Shown here in pieces: positions 12,177-24,100 of a DNA stretch of 64,000 bases. The notes below the pieces were generated by a model. That model had not been told where the DNA came from. It was given only the letters and a program-made list of their open reading frames with translations, and searched no databases. Every line of letters starts with the position of its first letter. The stretch's first letter is position 1. The stretch is from Arenicola marina (Eukaryota; Annelida; Polychaeta; Arenicolidae). The stretch is from the NCBI GenBank assembly GCA_964019135.1, contig OZ025248.1, positions 72,794,119 through 72,858,118 on the forward strand, given 5' to 3'. Made by a program: the position numbers and the translations under genes.

Positions 12177-12290
12177 GTAGCCTGAAAGTTCAGACGCTAC
12201 AGTCCTGACACTTGTTCTACAAGTGTCAGGACTGTAGCGCAGTCACCAAGAACAAGTGTCAGGACTGTAGCGTCTGAACTTTCAGGCTAC
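12177..12290. mobile_element. Foldback element with perfect 42-bp inverted repeats
   Basis: The left arm 12177-12218 is the exact reverse complement of 12249-12290. Each arm starts GTAGCCTGAAAGTTCAGACG. The spacer is about 30 bp and itself repeats AAGTGTCAGGACTGTAGCG. There is no coding capacity. A diverged relative lies at 12406-12505. Confidence 0.85.
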
Positions 12291-12405
12291 TGTCAGGGTC
12301 ACTGACACTGGTGTTGACCACAGCTATGCTTGTTCTTTCAACCAGTCCAGATTGATTTCATCAGACATTCCTGTCTCCCTGACCATATCCATATGATATC
12401 TATGG

Positions 12406-12505
12406 CTAGCCTGAATGTTCAGACGTTACAGTTTGACAGTCTGATGCTTACTGTTACAGTCACAAGAACAAGTGTCAAGACTGTACTGTCTGAACATTCA
12501 GGCTA
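12406..12505. mobile_element. Second, diverged foldback element of the same family
   Basis: TAGCCTGAATGTTCAGAC (12406-12423) is the reverse complement of 12488-12505. Inside, ACAGT and AAGAACAAGTGTCAAGACTG match the element at 12177. Its arms have diverged more, so it is likely the older copy. Confidence 0.75.
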
Positions 12506-13223
12506 ATCGATGACTATCTGACTTGTTTTAGCTTGGACTAAAACTTTAGTTCAAGATCAAAATTAGCCAAAGCTGTCAAGTTAGATGGTTTTATATCAAA
12601 ATACCAACCTTCAATCTCAACAAAACGTACTGACAAGTAGACGTCAACAAATCAACGACTGAGTCAGTTATTTGTCTAATTTGACCAGGGTTGACAGTGA
12701 CACGACAGTTTGACAGACCGACGCGAAGACGACACTCGACTTGGTCACTTATCTGACTTAAAAAATTGACAACCAGGGGCTGAAATATTTATGAAAACTG
12801 TCATAGCAATCAGTTGAAATGAACAGATGACTTTCAAAAATAATACACATCTCGTCTAAATTTCTTATCACTTAGATCTATGCCAAACAGCAAAAACAAA
12901 CAAAACTTTGAGTCGAGTTTCGAACGCGTTCGCCAGGGTTCGCATTTGCCGGATGTTAGCATCAATGTCCCAACAGAGGGCGTTCCGCTAGTAGCCGGGA
13001 GAAATGGTGAAAAAAAATGTAATCAATGTTTTATAGTTTTCATAATCATAATCCTTCAATATTCAGACAAATAAAGCAATAAAATTATAATTTTAGGCGT
13101 ATATTCTGTTATATAATCTGGAACTTTCTGAAATGGCTCCTATTATCGCCTTCATTCTCGGCCATGACGCGCGGCCGACGTTTTTTGAATCGCATAGTAT
13201 GGCAATGTATGGCAAGCCAAAAA

Positions 13224-13313
<90 letters not shown>

Positions 13314-16300
13314 TTCTCTTCGTATACGTTACCATAATAGCTCGCTAGAGCTCGCTATAAATTTCGGTCCTAAAGGGGTGGGGGGGGGGGGGTCGACCAC
13401 CCCTTGGATCCGCCCCTGCCAGATCTATTCGCATAGGTATGAAAAACAATATTCGAGTATGTAGCTTAAGGTCTGCTACAACGTGCCTTAGTTATCGGGC
13501 CGAAGAACGTAATACAATAGAGTAATAATGTAATTATTGGGCGAACAACGGAATTACCATCCCTCGATTTCATGATTCTACTAACTAAAACAAAAGAATC
13601 CTACTATTATAAAGTCCACGTCTTCAATGATTTTTTTTACTTTTATACCTTCGGGACTACATATGCTTGCACGTAAATAATAACACTAACACTTTCTCCC
13701 CCCCCCCCCCCCCCACCCCCACGTTCCCTAGTCCCTTCCGCGTTCCTCCGTACGGATATAGTGGCCCGATATACACGCACTCGCACGGTGAGAGATGAGG
13801 TGCATGACGAGGTCTATATCAGACAAAGCGAGAGTAAAATCGGTGGTGTATGGTTCGGTGGCTCTGACAGTATTAACACACAAACGTTACACCCGCGCTT
13901 GAGTAAACCATAATAATCACATACCATCACTCCCCCTACAGCCTACAGCTGCCACACTTATGACTCGCATCTCCCTCCTCTTAGCGCCGTCACCTCTGCC
14001 TGACAACCCCCATCCCCACCCTCCCCCCCACCCCACGACCCTCCCCGTCCCTGTGGCGGCGTTCATCGCATCGCGTGAGAATAACATAAACCGTTAAAAT
14101 AAGGTACCACCTAACCCCCCCTCCCTCCCGCCACCCCCCACCCCTAACACCACTTTTCCGATATTTATATAGCCATATGAATATTCATGTCAGATTACAT
14201 AGACATATCGTCGAACTTTAATACCCATTGTTGACATACATTGTAGCTTACTATATACAGTTTAACATTAGAATGCTCACCTGTTTTCTGAATGCCCCAG
14301 ACGGGAGATACTCTGTGTCGTCGTGCCTTGTCCCAGACACAAATATTTCGTTAATTGCAACTATAACCTAGCAGAGTTTACGCAGTACGGGCAGCAGAAA
14401 ATAATTAGGTCGATAATCCTGGACGTATATAGGCCTATATTCAAGGATTGTGCGTGGATTTGAATGGCGTGGACCGGGGGGAGGGGATATTTCCCAATAT
14501 ATATCCATCACAACCCTACTTCAGCACCTGGACAGTTCTCACTCCTCCGCGATACATTGTGCCTATGATGAGGATCACTGTCACGCATTCCCAGTCCCCA
14601 TTGCCCCGTCACCTGCCTCTCATAATAATAGGCATGTTTTTGACCCACCGTGGCCTACCATATGGCAGTGAAGCTGGAAATTCTGTAAACAAGACTCACA
14701 AGTTTTGTCAAATTACAGGTTATTAAATCGAGTCTATTAAAGTGTTGACAGTATTATTTCAATGGGACTCTGCGGTAGGCGAAATGACAAGTGCCTCCCG
14801 AGTACGCGAAGGAGGAAGATTCAATGGCTAGTGAAAGAAGCGGTCGGGACAACAGAATACGTGCTCACGGGCGCATTCCTTAGCCACGCGGCCGACGTAA
14901 AAGCGAGACGGTGAAAATATTCCCTTTTCCATTGATCAGACAAACCACGGAACGATAATGTTAGTTAATTTTTCATCTCCGTGCTATACTTCGATCGTCA
15001 GGATAATTACCCGCTAATAATGAAATGTATTTTGTCAAATATGTTAATAAACGTTATTAAATGACCCTATAGTTAAAGTCTACATTTGACAAGTATATAC
15101 TTTCTGACGTTCTCTCAATACTAATTAAAGTTAATGCGATTTTGCAACATGAAAAACATGGATTATGTAGATAACCATTGATACATTTATCAAAAGATCA
15201 TCACATTGGTACGGGGGCCAAATCCCGTGGTATAGGCTCAAATGATGGAAGGAATCTTACTCGCTTGGCTGCTGCTTGCTTTATCCCGCCCGGGTGTAAT
15301 AATGAAGTTGACCCCTGCCAGTGCCCGTCCAGATCTCAGCCCCGCCGGCGCCGCCCCAATGTTATCGGCTCCCCTGACGCTTTCATGAGGATCTCTCATA
15401 GAAGTGGAACCGAACGGCTTCACCGTATGAACATTATCAACATAATGAAAAGTCTGGGTACCTTGTGTATATGCATGGCACGTGCAGTAGAATTGGTCAT
15501 ACAGCAAAACAGTTTTTTAAAGTTACTGGACGCTTTGTCTCATCTCCGTTAGTGTTTATTTATTATTAAATAGTAGTATTTAAGGAGTGTATGTATAAGT
15601 ATATCTCTCTTCATATTAAGGAAGAAGAAAAACGGTCTCGATATCAGAATCTTGAAAGCCACACTATATATACCCAACGGAGTCGCACCAGACTGGCATA
15701 AACAGATCTTTAACAATATGCGTGTAATTTATTACACATTGTATCTTTGTATTTGTACAATAACGACATAACTGCATGATTTCCATTTAAACGATTTAAA
15801 ATGTTTCTCAACGGGGAAAATGTAGTAGGAGCAATTAACAAGCTTGCATATACATGTACATCCAAAAAATCATTTTGACGGCAAATAAATATCGTTTGGA
15901 AATTGCTAATTAAATATGATGATTATATATCAGATCGAGAATTTTTCTAACAATTAAAAATTAGTTATATGTGCAAACACAGTGCTTGAACCCAGTTACC
16001 TTCTCATGCGAATATTCTGGTAATATAACCTATTATTACCTCAGTAAATGCCATTTCTGCCATTTTATGCAGTTTCATATTTAAAGTAAACATATTACAG
16101 CTACGTACCTATTATATATTGGTATTTTCATGCAGTGAATAAAAAGAATCCCTCAAAATAAAAACTAACCCTCTATAAGGATCTATAACACTGTAGATAG
16201 AACACTTCAACACTCGAAAAACTTTAAAGATTCGGTTGGATTGTTTCAGTAGCCCTGTCACCTACACATGCTTAATTAAGATTTTGTTCGCGAGACAGAG

Positions 16301-18400
16301 TTCGACGTGGTGGGAGGACGCTAGCTATATGGCCGGACCCTGGCCATGTTTTATCTTAATGATGCCGGACGATGTGACATGGGTCAGTACGCTACAGTAG
16401 TTTTTACAGCCCGGTTTGTTTCTCTATCAAACAGGAACAATGGTCCGAGAGAGGATATTACATTTACAACGCTGCTAACTCAAACCCCAGCCGTCAAGGC
16501 AGTATTCACAGAAAAGGAGGCGTGTAATTGCTACTCTAAGTGAAATCGGAGAAATTAGCCTTCTGTCGGCTGCTTGGTCCCGGCAGTGGCCGATAAAGGC
16601 TGATGCCCCAGCCTCCGCCCCGCGCTCACAGCTCACCAGGCAGATCTGGGATCAAACAGGGCCCGCCTCGGCCCTGCAGCCCATCGCACTCCATATTACA
16701 TCCATCGCTCCACACCCAATCACCTTCCCTGCCACCCCGCCACCCCGCCACCTACACCCCCAATTCATACGCATACCCTCTACCCCCCTCCCCCCACCCC
16801 ACCCCACATTGAGTCGTCACGCCTTTCTCCGCCCCCCCCGCCCCACCCCCCCCGACAAACGGTTGCCCGGCTTGGCGTATCGGTGACATGCCGCTCAAAT
16901 TACAGCCCAGCTTACCACTACAAATCGTCCCACGTACTTCAAGCTATCATTAGTTATCATTGGTGAGTGTATAATTAATTCACGGTCGGTGAATTGAATC
17001 AAAAACGGGTGATGCTGACCGGCCGGTATAGCTTCAAGGTTACAGGTCGAGAGGGTTAGCTGTCCATGCACCCACAGATAAATATCAAATGCTGGCGAGT
17101 GTTTATACCTTGTGCAGAACCTATACAAAACTCACTCACACATCAAACCAAGACTGTCGGATGCTCTTTCAGAGTCAGCCCCTACTCTATAATTTTCTTT
17201 CAATCGCCTTCTTCTTAAATCTTGACCGAAGCTCATTCCACGCCTGATGAAGCAACGGAGGCAGAGTAGAAAACCACAACCCTCAGCCCACCTGGACTGC
17301 ACACAGCAACTCTAAACACATCCCCTCATCCTCCCACCAAAGGCGATTACAGAACAGCCACGTGTCATCATGCAAATTAATCCTCGCTATGAAAAGCCTT
17401 AGATCTGCCGCGCTCCGATGGGAATCATTAGGGTATTCGTCGCGCGTGGGGTTCGAAGCATTTGCATAATTGCCACATTGGTTTTTATGGTCGCCGGAAT
17501 ATCGTGAACGGCTTTGAGTGAGTTGGAGCGGACACACACCCGCCGTGTGCCGTGATAATCGGCGCCTGTCGCACATCTTGCTGTTAAAGTCCCCGCGTAT
17601 GTTTGACGTCAAGTAATACTAAGTGCATCATTATGGCATATATGTGGCCAATTTCACAAAGAAACAGATATCAAGTCCACTTATCTTCCTATTACAAGTG
17701 ATGAAATGTGAATAATATTTCGAGATGCAGGAGAATTTTTGTTTCAAAACTGTTGAAAGGAAAAGGTAAGATATTCTAGAGCCTTGCGTTAAAGGACGTT
17801 TTCTTGTCATCGTCGTAGTTTTGTGCAAATATATGCAGAAATTATCTTCTCTTGTAAATCCGTTAAGGAAGAGTAGGTTGCCTACTTTTAATGAATACAC
17901 TGGTAACCAACAGAATCTAATGTTGGAGACTTCACGAAACACAGATATTGTGCAAACCTCTTGGTTTTAACGACTTTAAAGTAGACAGAAACACTGATAT
18001 TGGATGCATCAACACAAGAACTTATTAAAATTAAGTAGCCACAGACCACGTAAACGATTTGGCCAATAAATAAAAACATTTTGCTTCTACATACGATGTA
18101 ACACAAATACCTTTGTTTAACTTGCTTGAACTAGTTGGACATCGATTCGGCTAAACCTTAACATGTTGTCAGTATTTGTAATTTACATACGCTGAGCCAT
18201 CACCATCCATCACTACCACTAAACAGAAGGAAAGGTTAATAACTAAACACCTTACATATATACGAACCTTCAAAATCGAACAGTTTTGTTTTCGCGCGAC
18301 GAACTGAAAGCTCTGTTGTGTGAGCGTCGGTCTTAGCCAAATGCATTTACTCAAACTCATTGCTTAAAATCCCAACGACACGTGTCTGCCAAGGAGACTT
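12506..18400. other. Intergenic DNA upstream of Olig; no confident gene
   Basis: It holds AT-rich stretches, an (ATTT)n microsatellite, G or C homopolymer runs (about 13380-13391 and 13700-13715) and C-rich low-complexity DNA (13960-14150, 16600-16860). Open frames are short and compositionally driven. Regulatory DNA for Olig may lie here but cannot be recognised from sequence alone. Confidence 0.45.
13227..13315. repeat. (ATTT)n microsatellite, about 22 units
   Basis: Nearly perfect tandem ATTT, preceded by a run of A. The open frame that crosses it comes from the simple repeat. Confidence 0.98.
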
Positions 18401-19333
18401 TAATTACGTACAAATAGGCGTTGTTGGAACACGTGGCACATAAGGACCTAAGGAGCGTCTCCAACTATATGGGACCATCCTTCCACACTTCCACACTTGT
18501 GGCCATGCGTTTTTTTGCAGGTAAGCCTATTTTTTCTGTATTTGCTACAATCATATGCAATAGCAATAGAGACATTAAAGGAGGTGTGGCTAAGCATCGC
18601 CGCTTACTTGCCCGACAGGTCGCGACCAGCCAACCCCCTTCCTGTCCCTGACCCTCGCGCCCTATCCCCGCTGGGGCCCAGCGGCATTCCCCAGAAAGCT
18701 ACCGCCCTGTAGGTGAGGGGCACCTTCTGTCAGCACGCTTGGCCAAGTCACTGTTGCCCCTTCATTTATGCCTCTACCCTACCATACCCCCCCCCCCCCC
18801 GCTCCCTCTCACCCCCCCCCCCCCCCCGCTCCCTCCCACACCCCGTCCCCATCACCCTCCTCCACCTAGCTTTTGGTCTCGTCCCGAGCCCCCGGCCGGC
18901 ACCCCTGTGGTCCCTCCCTTTTCCTTGACAATCAGTGTAGGGGAGGGTCATTTGAAAAGAACCACTTGAAGGCAATTTGCTGTCTGTGGCGTGGTCACAC
19001 TTGATGAAAGCCCGCGAGGTGTGGATGGTTCGTTGGTGAGTGACAGCCCCAGTCGACCACTCGTCCCACGGGGAAACCACTCACCGGTCACCAGACTCTT
19101 GACACTGGCTGAGGCACTGGATGGAGCCCACTTGACACTAAAGACGCCAGCTCTTTAGCTGACCCTCGACGCACTTCACGTTCACATTGTCCGCATGGTA
19201 ATACCGCCTCAAGTGTTTTACGCGGACCCTCTCTCAAGTAACTTTCAGGACTTAATCGTGCTTGCAATTGTTGTAATAATTGTCCTTGAGTTGTATGAAA
19301 ATTTTCTAAGACGGAAATTTTTATTTTGAAGAC
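18401..19333 (+). promoter_or_regulatory. Presumed promoter and 5' UTR region of Olig
   Basis: This is the DNA just upstream of the intronless Olig frame. It includes two long poly(C) runs (about 18787-18800 and 18811-18827) and then mixed sequence up to the start codon. No TATA box or initiator can be placed with confidence. It is called by position only. Confidence 0.3.
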
Positions 19334-20398
19334 ATGGCTTCGAGAGGTACCTGTTTAGATACAGACACCGATGATGTAAGCGATATTGAGGTAGATGACG
19401 TCACGTCCAATGGAGATGATGATTCCCCCCAGAGCGGTGGATGTGAAAGTCCCGGGGCGCCACACAGGGAGCGCGGGCGGAAGGCCCTGGATCAGGTTGG
19501 ACGGTCGGGCGGCCGGTGGCTGGATGGAGGCCGCCGGAGAGGAGGAGGAGGGGGAGGCGGCCAACTGTCCCCGGAACTCAACGACTTGGAGCTGCAGGAT
19601 CTGAGGCTGAAGATCAACAATCGCGAGCGGAAGCGGATGCACGACCTGAACTCGGCCCTGGACGCCCTGCGTGACGTCATGCCGTACGCGCACGGACCCT
19701 CCGTCAGAAAGCTCTCTAAGATCGCCACGCTCCTTTTGGCCAAGAACTACATCCTCATGCTATCCAGCAATCTGGCTGAGATGAAGAAGCTGGTACACGA
19801 CTTTTACCAGCACCAGCCGGCAGAGCGCCGACCCGCGGCGCCGGATATGCCCAATCCCGCAGGCGCGCTGCACCCGATGAGCCCACACGGACCCCCCATA
19901 CCGACCCCCGCCCAGACCCACGTGTCGACCGCTGTCCTCCACCCGATGGCCCCCGCCCTGGCCCACCCAGCCGCGCTGTACGCCGCCGCCAGTGGCGGTC
20001 TGCTGTCCCCGCACTCCCTGGCCGTCGGGCCGGTGGTCAGAGATCCGGGACAAATTGTCGTCCAGACATCTAGCCACTCCAGCCACCCCAGCCACCCCAG
20101 CCACTCCTCTAGAGATTCGCCGCGTAGCGGGGTAGCATCCACCGCGGGCAAGCCCACCCGCCAGGGGGCACATCCCGACACCCACCGCGCGTTGCCGTTG
20201 CCTAGCAGCATGGCAATGGACTTCCGGTCGATCCACTCGAGTGGGATTCCTGCGCCGATGCACATGAGTGCCTTCCCCGGCCACGGTTCAGCCCTGTCCG
20301 GCGCGCCCTGCACCTGTATGTACTGCATCCTGCCCGCCCAGATGGTATCTCTGTACGCCAGGACAGCCATCGGCGACTTTTCGGGCAAGGCGTCCTGA
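19334..20398 (+). CDS. Olig: Olig-family bHLH transcription factor, 354 aa, single exon
   Basis: A nuclear class-II bHLH protein that in chordates helps specify neural progenitors and, in vertebrates, oligodendrocytes and motor neurons. The acidic N-terminus (residues about 8-30) is followed by a Gly-rich linker (about 64-76) and the bHLH at about 90-152. The basic region [12 protein letters not shown], the junction [20 protein letters not shown] and the second helix [20 protein letters not shown] fit Olig. The Bhlhe22/23 relatives usually read INARERRRMHDLN and have a different second helix, so they fit less well. The C-terminal half is Pro/His/Ser/Ala-rich. It ends with [12 protein letters not shown], matching the Cys-rich C-terminal motif of OLIG2 and OLIG3. 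The frame has no intron, as in vertebrate Olig genes. The ATG at 19334 is the first in frame and is preceded by TTTTGAAGAC. Which Olig paralogue this is cannot be decided. Confidence 0.95.
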   Translation: MASRGTCLDTDTDDVSDIEVDDVTSNGDDDSPQSGGCESPGAPHRERGRKALDQVGRSGGRWLDGGRRRGGGGGGGQLSPELNDLELQDLRLKINNRERKRMHDLNSALDALRDVMPYAHGPSVRKLSKIATLLLAKNYILMLSSNLAEMKKLVHDFYQHQPAERRPAAPDMPNPAGALHPMSPHGPPIPTPAQTHVSTAVLHPMAPALAHPAALYAAASGGLLSPHSLAVGPVVRDPGQIVVQTSSHSSHPSHPSHSSRDSPRSGVASTAGKPTRQGAHPDTHRALPLPSSMAMDFRSIHSSGIPAPMHMSAFPGHGSALSGAPCTCMYCILPAQMVSLYARTAIGDFSGKAS

Positions 20399-21170
20399 CG
20401 AGATTATGGATATCCAACCGCCATCCTTGGATCCATGGACATTAAGCTCTCAGGCCAGTAGTCCAATGGAATGACACTTCCAACCACGCTGCCATGACGC
20501 CTTTATCATGTGACCCACGCCCCGGATGTGACGTATTTTCGTTGTGCTCAAATTGGCGCCATAGCGGTCGTATGTCTTAATTCATCGACGCATTCCGTTG
20601 AAATTTACTCGCTGTAAATTGTTTTTGTTTTTTTCAGCGCGTTCTAATGATACAGTTATTATTTATATGAGGTCCGAACCAGCTGTCAGAAAATACCGTT
20701 CACACGGCGGAAGTTCTGTAGTTGCTTCCCTCTGCGCGATTGTCAAATGGTAATGATGTGAAACTAAGGCTGTCTGGAAGATCTATAGTGTCAGTATATT
20801 ATGAAAGTAATTTTTCGATACATGACGCTTATCGGTCTTTGACTACAATGACTAAGATCCATGAACTTGTAAAATATTATATATAATATCGCAGTGCTTT
20901 ACCTTCGTAACATTTATCTTCTGTGAAGACGATGATATGTATTACATTATCAGAGTATTGCGTTGTTTAGCAATTCAAGTAACGCGTTTGATTTAGAAAC
21001 TGTTTCTTGGCCTTACAATGTGTATTGGCACCATCAATTCTTTCAACCCTGTTCATAGTTAATCACGGTTTGGAATATTTGTATATATATGTAAAGAATT
21101 TTCTTCCTCGCATTGTGTTTTGTTCGATATAGTTTAATGCATAAATAAAGCTGAGATAAATTAATGCAAT
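20399..21170 (+). other. Presumed 3' UTR of Olig
   Basis: Non-coding, AT-rich sequence between the stop codon and a canonical polyadenylation signal, with no other feature recognised. Confidence 0.55.
21144..21149 (+). terminator. Polyadenylation signal AATAAA for Olig
   Basis: AATAAA lies in GCATAAATAAAGCTGAG, about 750 nt after the Olig stop codon. It is the best plus-strand signal in the region. Confidence 0.55.
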
Positions 21171-24100
21171 AGTGTCACTCTCTTCTTTTATGCGCTACGT
21201 CTTGAAAGCGTAATGCGGAATGGTCACGTTCTATTCGTTTGACAGCACAACAGAGAATAAAATAATTGTCATCATGGACAATGGAATGATAATGATATTC
21301 AAGATTTATAGTTATCTAAAATGGGGCGGGGGGATACCTTTTCCGCTCTCCGCGACTGGCATCAAGGAATTCTTGAGATTCGCGATCAGCTGTTGGTAAT
21401 TTTTGGGGATACAATTCCTTGTTCAACGCGACGACCATTTGCCTATTTACCGCGATCCGCTATAGTAGTCTGTAAATTTCTCGATATTCGCGATATCACC
21501 ATTAAGGCGTTTTTTTCGCGCCCAGCTTTAAAATGTATTAATCTTGGAGATTCGATATTGCTCTCCCTAATTCTTGGGGATTCGCGGTTCAGAGGGAGTA
21601 CCCCCCCCCCCCTCCCTCCTGTATTAGCACTGTATCACATGGTAAAACAGATAATATATTAGCAAGAAGTCAAATCAGTTGCTCATATTTATAGCGGCGT
21701 ATACAACCATATTTAAATATGGAAGGGAAGGAGGCTCTGGTGGTGGCTCCGGCCGGGGGGATCCGAAACATTTTGTATTTTGAAGACCCAATCTTTGTTC
21801 CGAAAGAGGTATTTATGGCATATAAATGCAATAACATTGTCTACATTTTGTGCTATCTGTTGCAAATGTTTGAATAAGCCTACGCAGATATATGTGTGGT
21901 TTTCGGTTGTTATTACTAAACAATATACTGAGGAGTCAAGGGTGAATCTTGGATTTAGGGAGGGGGGAAGGGGAAAGGGGGGGGGGGTCCTCGATTATGT
22001 TGACGAATCCATAAACATTACTACGATCAAAGTGGCGAATGATCTTAGAATTCGATGCAGCATCACAAAATGACTGTGTTCTTTTTTGGCTGGGCGATCA
22101 ATTTGGCAAGGCTCCTAAAAATTATTCCACTCTGTACGAATGCCATAGAGGATGACAAAGAAACCAACATTCTTTGCTGTAAGCCTTCCACACAGCCGTT
22201 TGAGCAGCCATGTATATTTAATATACAGTATGCACTCTCTTATTTATCAGTTTGAAGCCAGGTCGAAAATTTCAAAAGAAACTAATGTCATGCTCCGATC
22301 CGAAGGTGACATTTTGTGGCATTCGTAGTTGTACTTATAATTACCTTTAAATGATGTCGCGGAAGATGTGTGCATTAAGTAGTGTTTTTTTTCCAATATT
22401 TTTTTTTCTTCACGTTTGTTGATTTTGTCGTCGTGTGTTTGTGTGTAATATTTTTTCTTCATTTGCATCTGAAATACCGTTTATATAAGTTTACATACCG
22501 AATTGCCTGAACACGGTAGGTTCAGAAGTGCGGAGCTGCAATTGTGATGAAGTGAAGGGCGGTTTGTATGAATGGATGGCGCCTCTTGGCTGGCATTTCG
22601 GGTCATTACCACTGGAGTGCATTTCACGACCAATTACGCATCTTCACGCCGCCAAAGTGTTACCCCCAAGACCTTTTGTCGACGATTAGCATGCTTGCAG
22701 CGACCAGAACCGGGGGCCGCTTGTCTTTGTGGAGCGATGAAAGTGATACATGTATCTTCACGCCTTGCTTTGCTGTTATGAAGCCATCAAAAGCCGCTTT
22801 GGGTCAGACGCCGGGTGATCCGAGCTCCCCCTGGAGGTCACGGTGAGAACCAGACCTCCTTCAGCTGCAGCGGTCTCGGTACCGATGGAGGCAAGCGAAC
22901 CGTCGCAATTCCCTGTCGAGGTGTGATGGAAGACCCCATGCCAAATACGGCATGCGATGCGGACGCGTGTTGTCTATATAAAGGGGGTGGAGATGGCTCC
23001 AAATAATACTTGTCGTGAAAGTGTTGTGCGAGAGTGAACCATGCCCCCACCCCCCTTCCATATCCCACCCCTCTTCCTCCGGCTGCACCCGCCACCCGCC
23101 TCCCGCCTCCCGCCAGCCCCTGCCCGACGCCTCCCTCCCACCGACAAGACGGGGTTCTTTACCCGTCTCCATGGGGTGCGTAATCACACATGGAGCTAAC
23201 AATTGTTCTGACACCTTTCGGTGGAGTCCCAGGGGGTAGGGTGCCGCTCGTGTGGCGTGCGGTGCGAGCGAAGTCCCCCCCCCGCCTCTCCCCCACCAGC
23301 AGCCACACACCTGACCTCCCCTCCACATACCCCCGATTTGACCTACCCTGCCAACACCCTACACCCCCCCCCCCCCACCTGGGAGACCCCGGGTGTCGGG
23401 TGTTGGGACATCCGCGCTGGTCGCCATTGAGCGGGTGCCGTAGCCGGGACAATGCCGTCACGGTGCCTGTCACGGGAGGCCTCCACGGTCACGCAGCGGG
23501 CCTTGCCTCCTGATGGTCGCCCGGCGTAATTAGACCAATTAACATCAGGGTAAAACATCACTTCGAGCTCCATTGTTTTTATTAGCCTGGACTCACGTAC
23601 TCTTACACCCCCCCCCCCCCGTACCCAGTGAGAGGACATGTGAGATATGGGGGGGGGGGGGGGAGATGCTATATACACTCTCCAATTTGCACCTTTGTTA
23701 AACTTCTCGGAGTTGGAGTGATTAATCGGTAAAGTTCCTATGTATCGAGGTAACGAATCACAGGGATTCAGCGAGTAATTGTGTAAGCATACTGGGAGTA
23801 ATCAACCACATATATAATGACCTTCGACCTGGCGCTATACCCAGAATAACAGTGGATGTGCACAATATTAATGACACACCTAGGACAATGACACTTCACA
23901 CTTTCCGTCTGATTATCATGAATTATTTATTCTGCCTATCATGATTTGCATTATGTTCATCAGTATGGCTAACTGCACTACACGATCATGGGGGTGGGCG
24001 GGGGGGTAGTAGCAGACATATAGTTAGGTATACACATATACGCATACACGTATACACAATGATCCTTTTTGCGTCTATTTTCTCTTTCCTCGGCACAGAA

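Noticed and set aside
18713-19080. Pro-rich plus-strand frames upstream of Olig as a 5' coding exon
   Set aside because: They are driven by poly(C). The Olig frame is complete without them and starts with its own ATG after AT-rich UTR-like sequence.
22838-23678. Overlapping frames of 85-155 codons on both strands
   Set aside because: They lie in C-rich low-complexity DNA with Pro/Arg/Gly-rich translations and no similarity, splice pattern or conserved motif.
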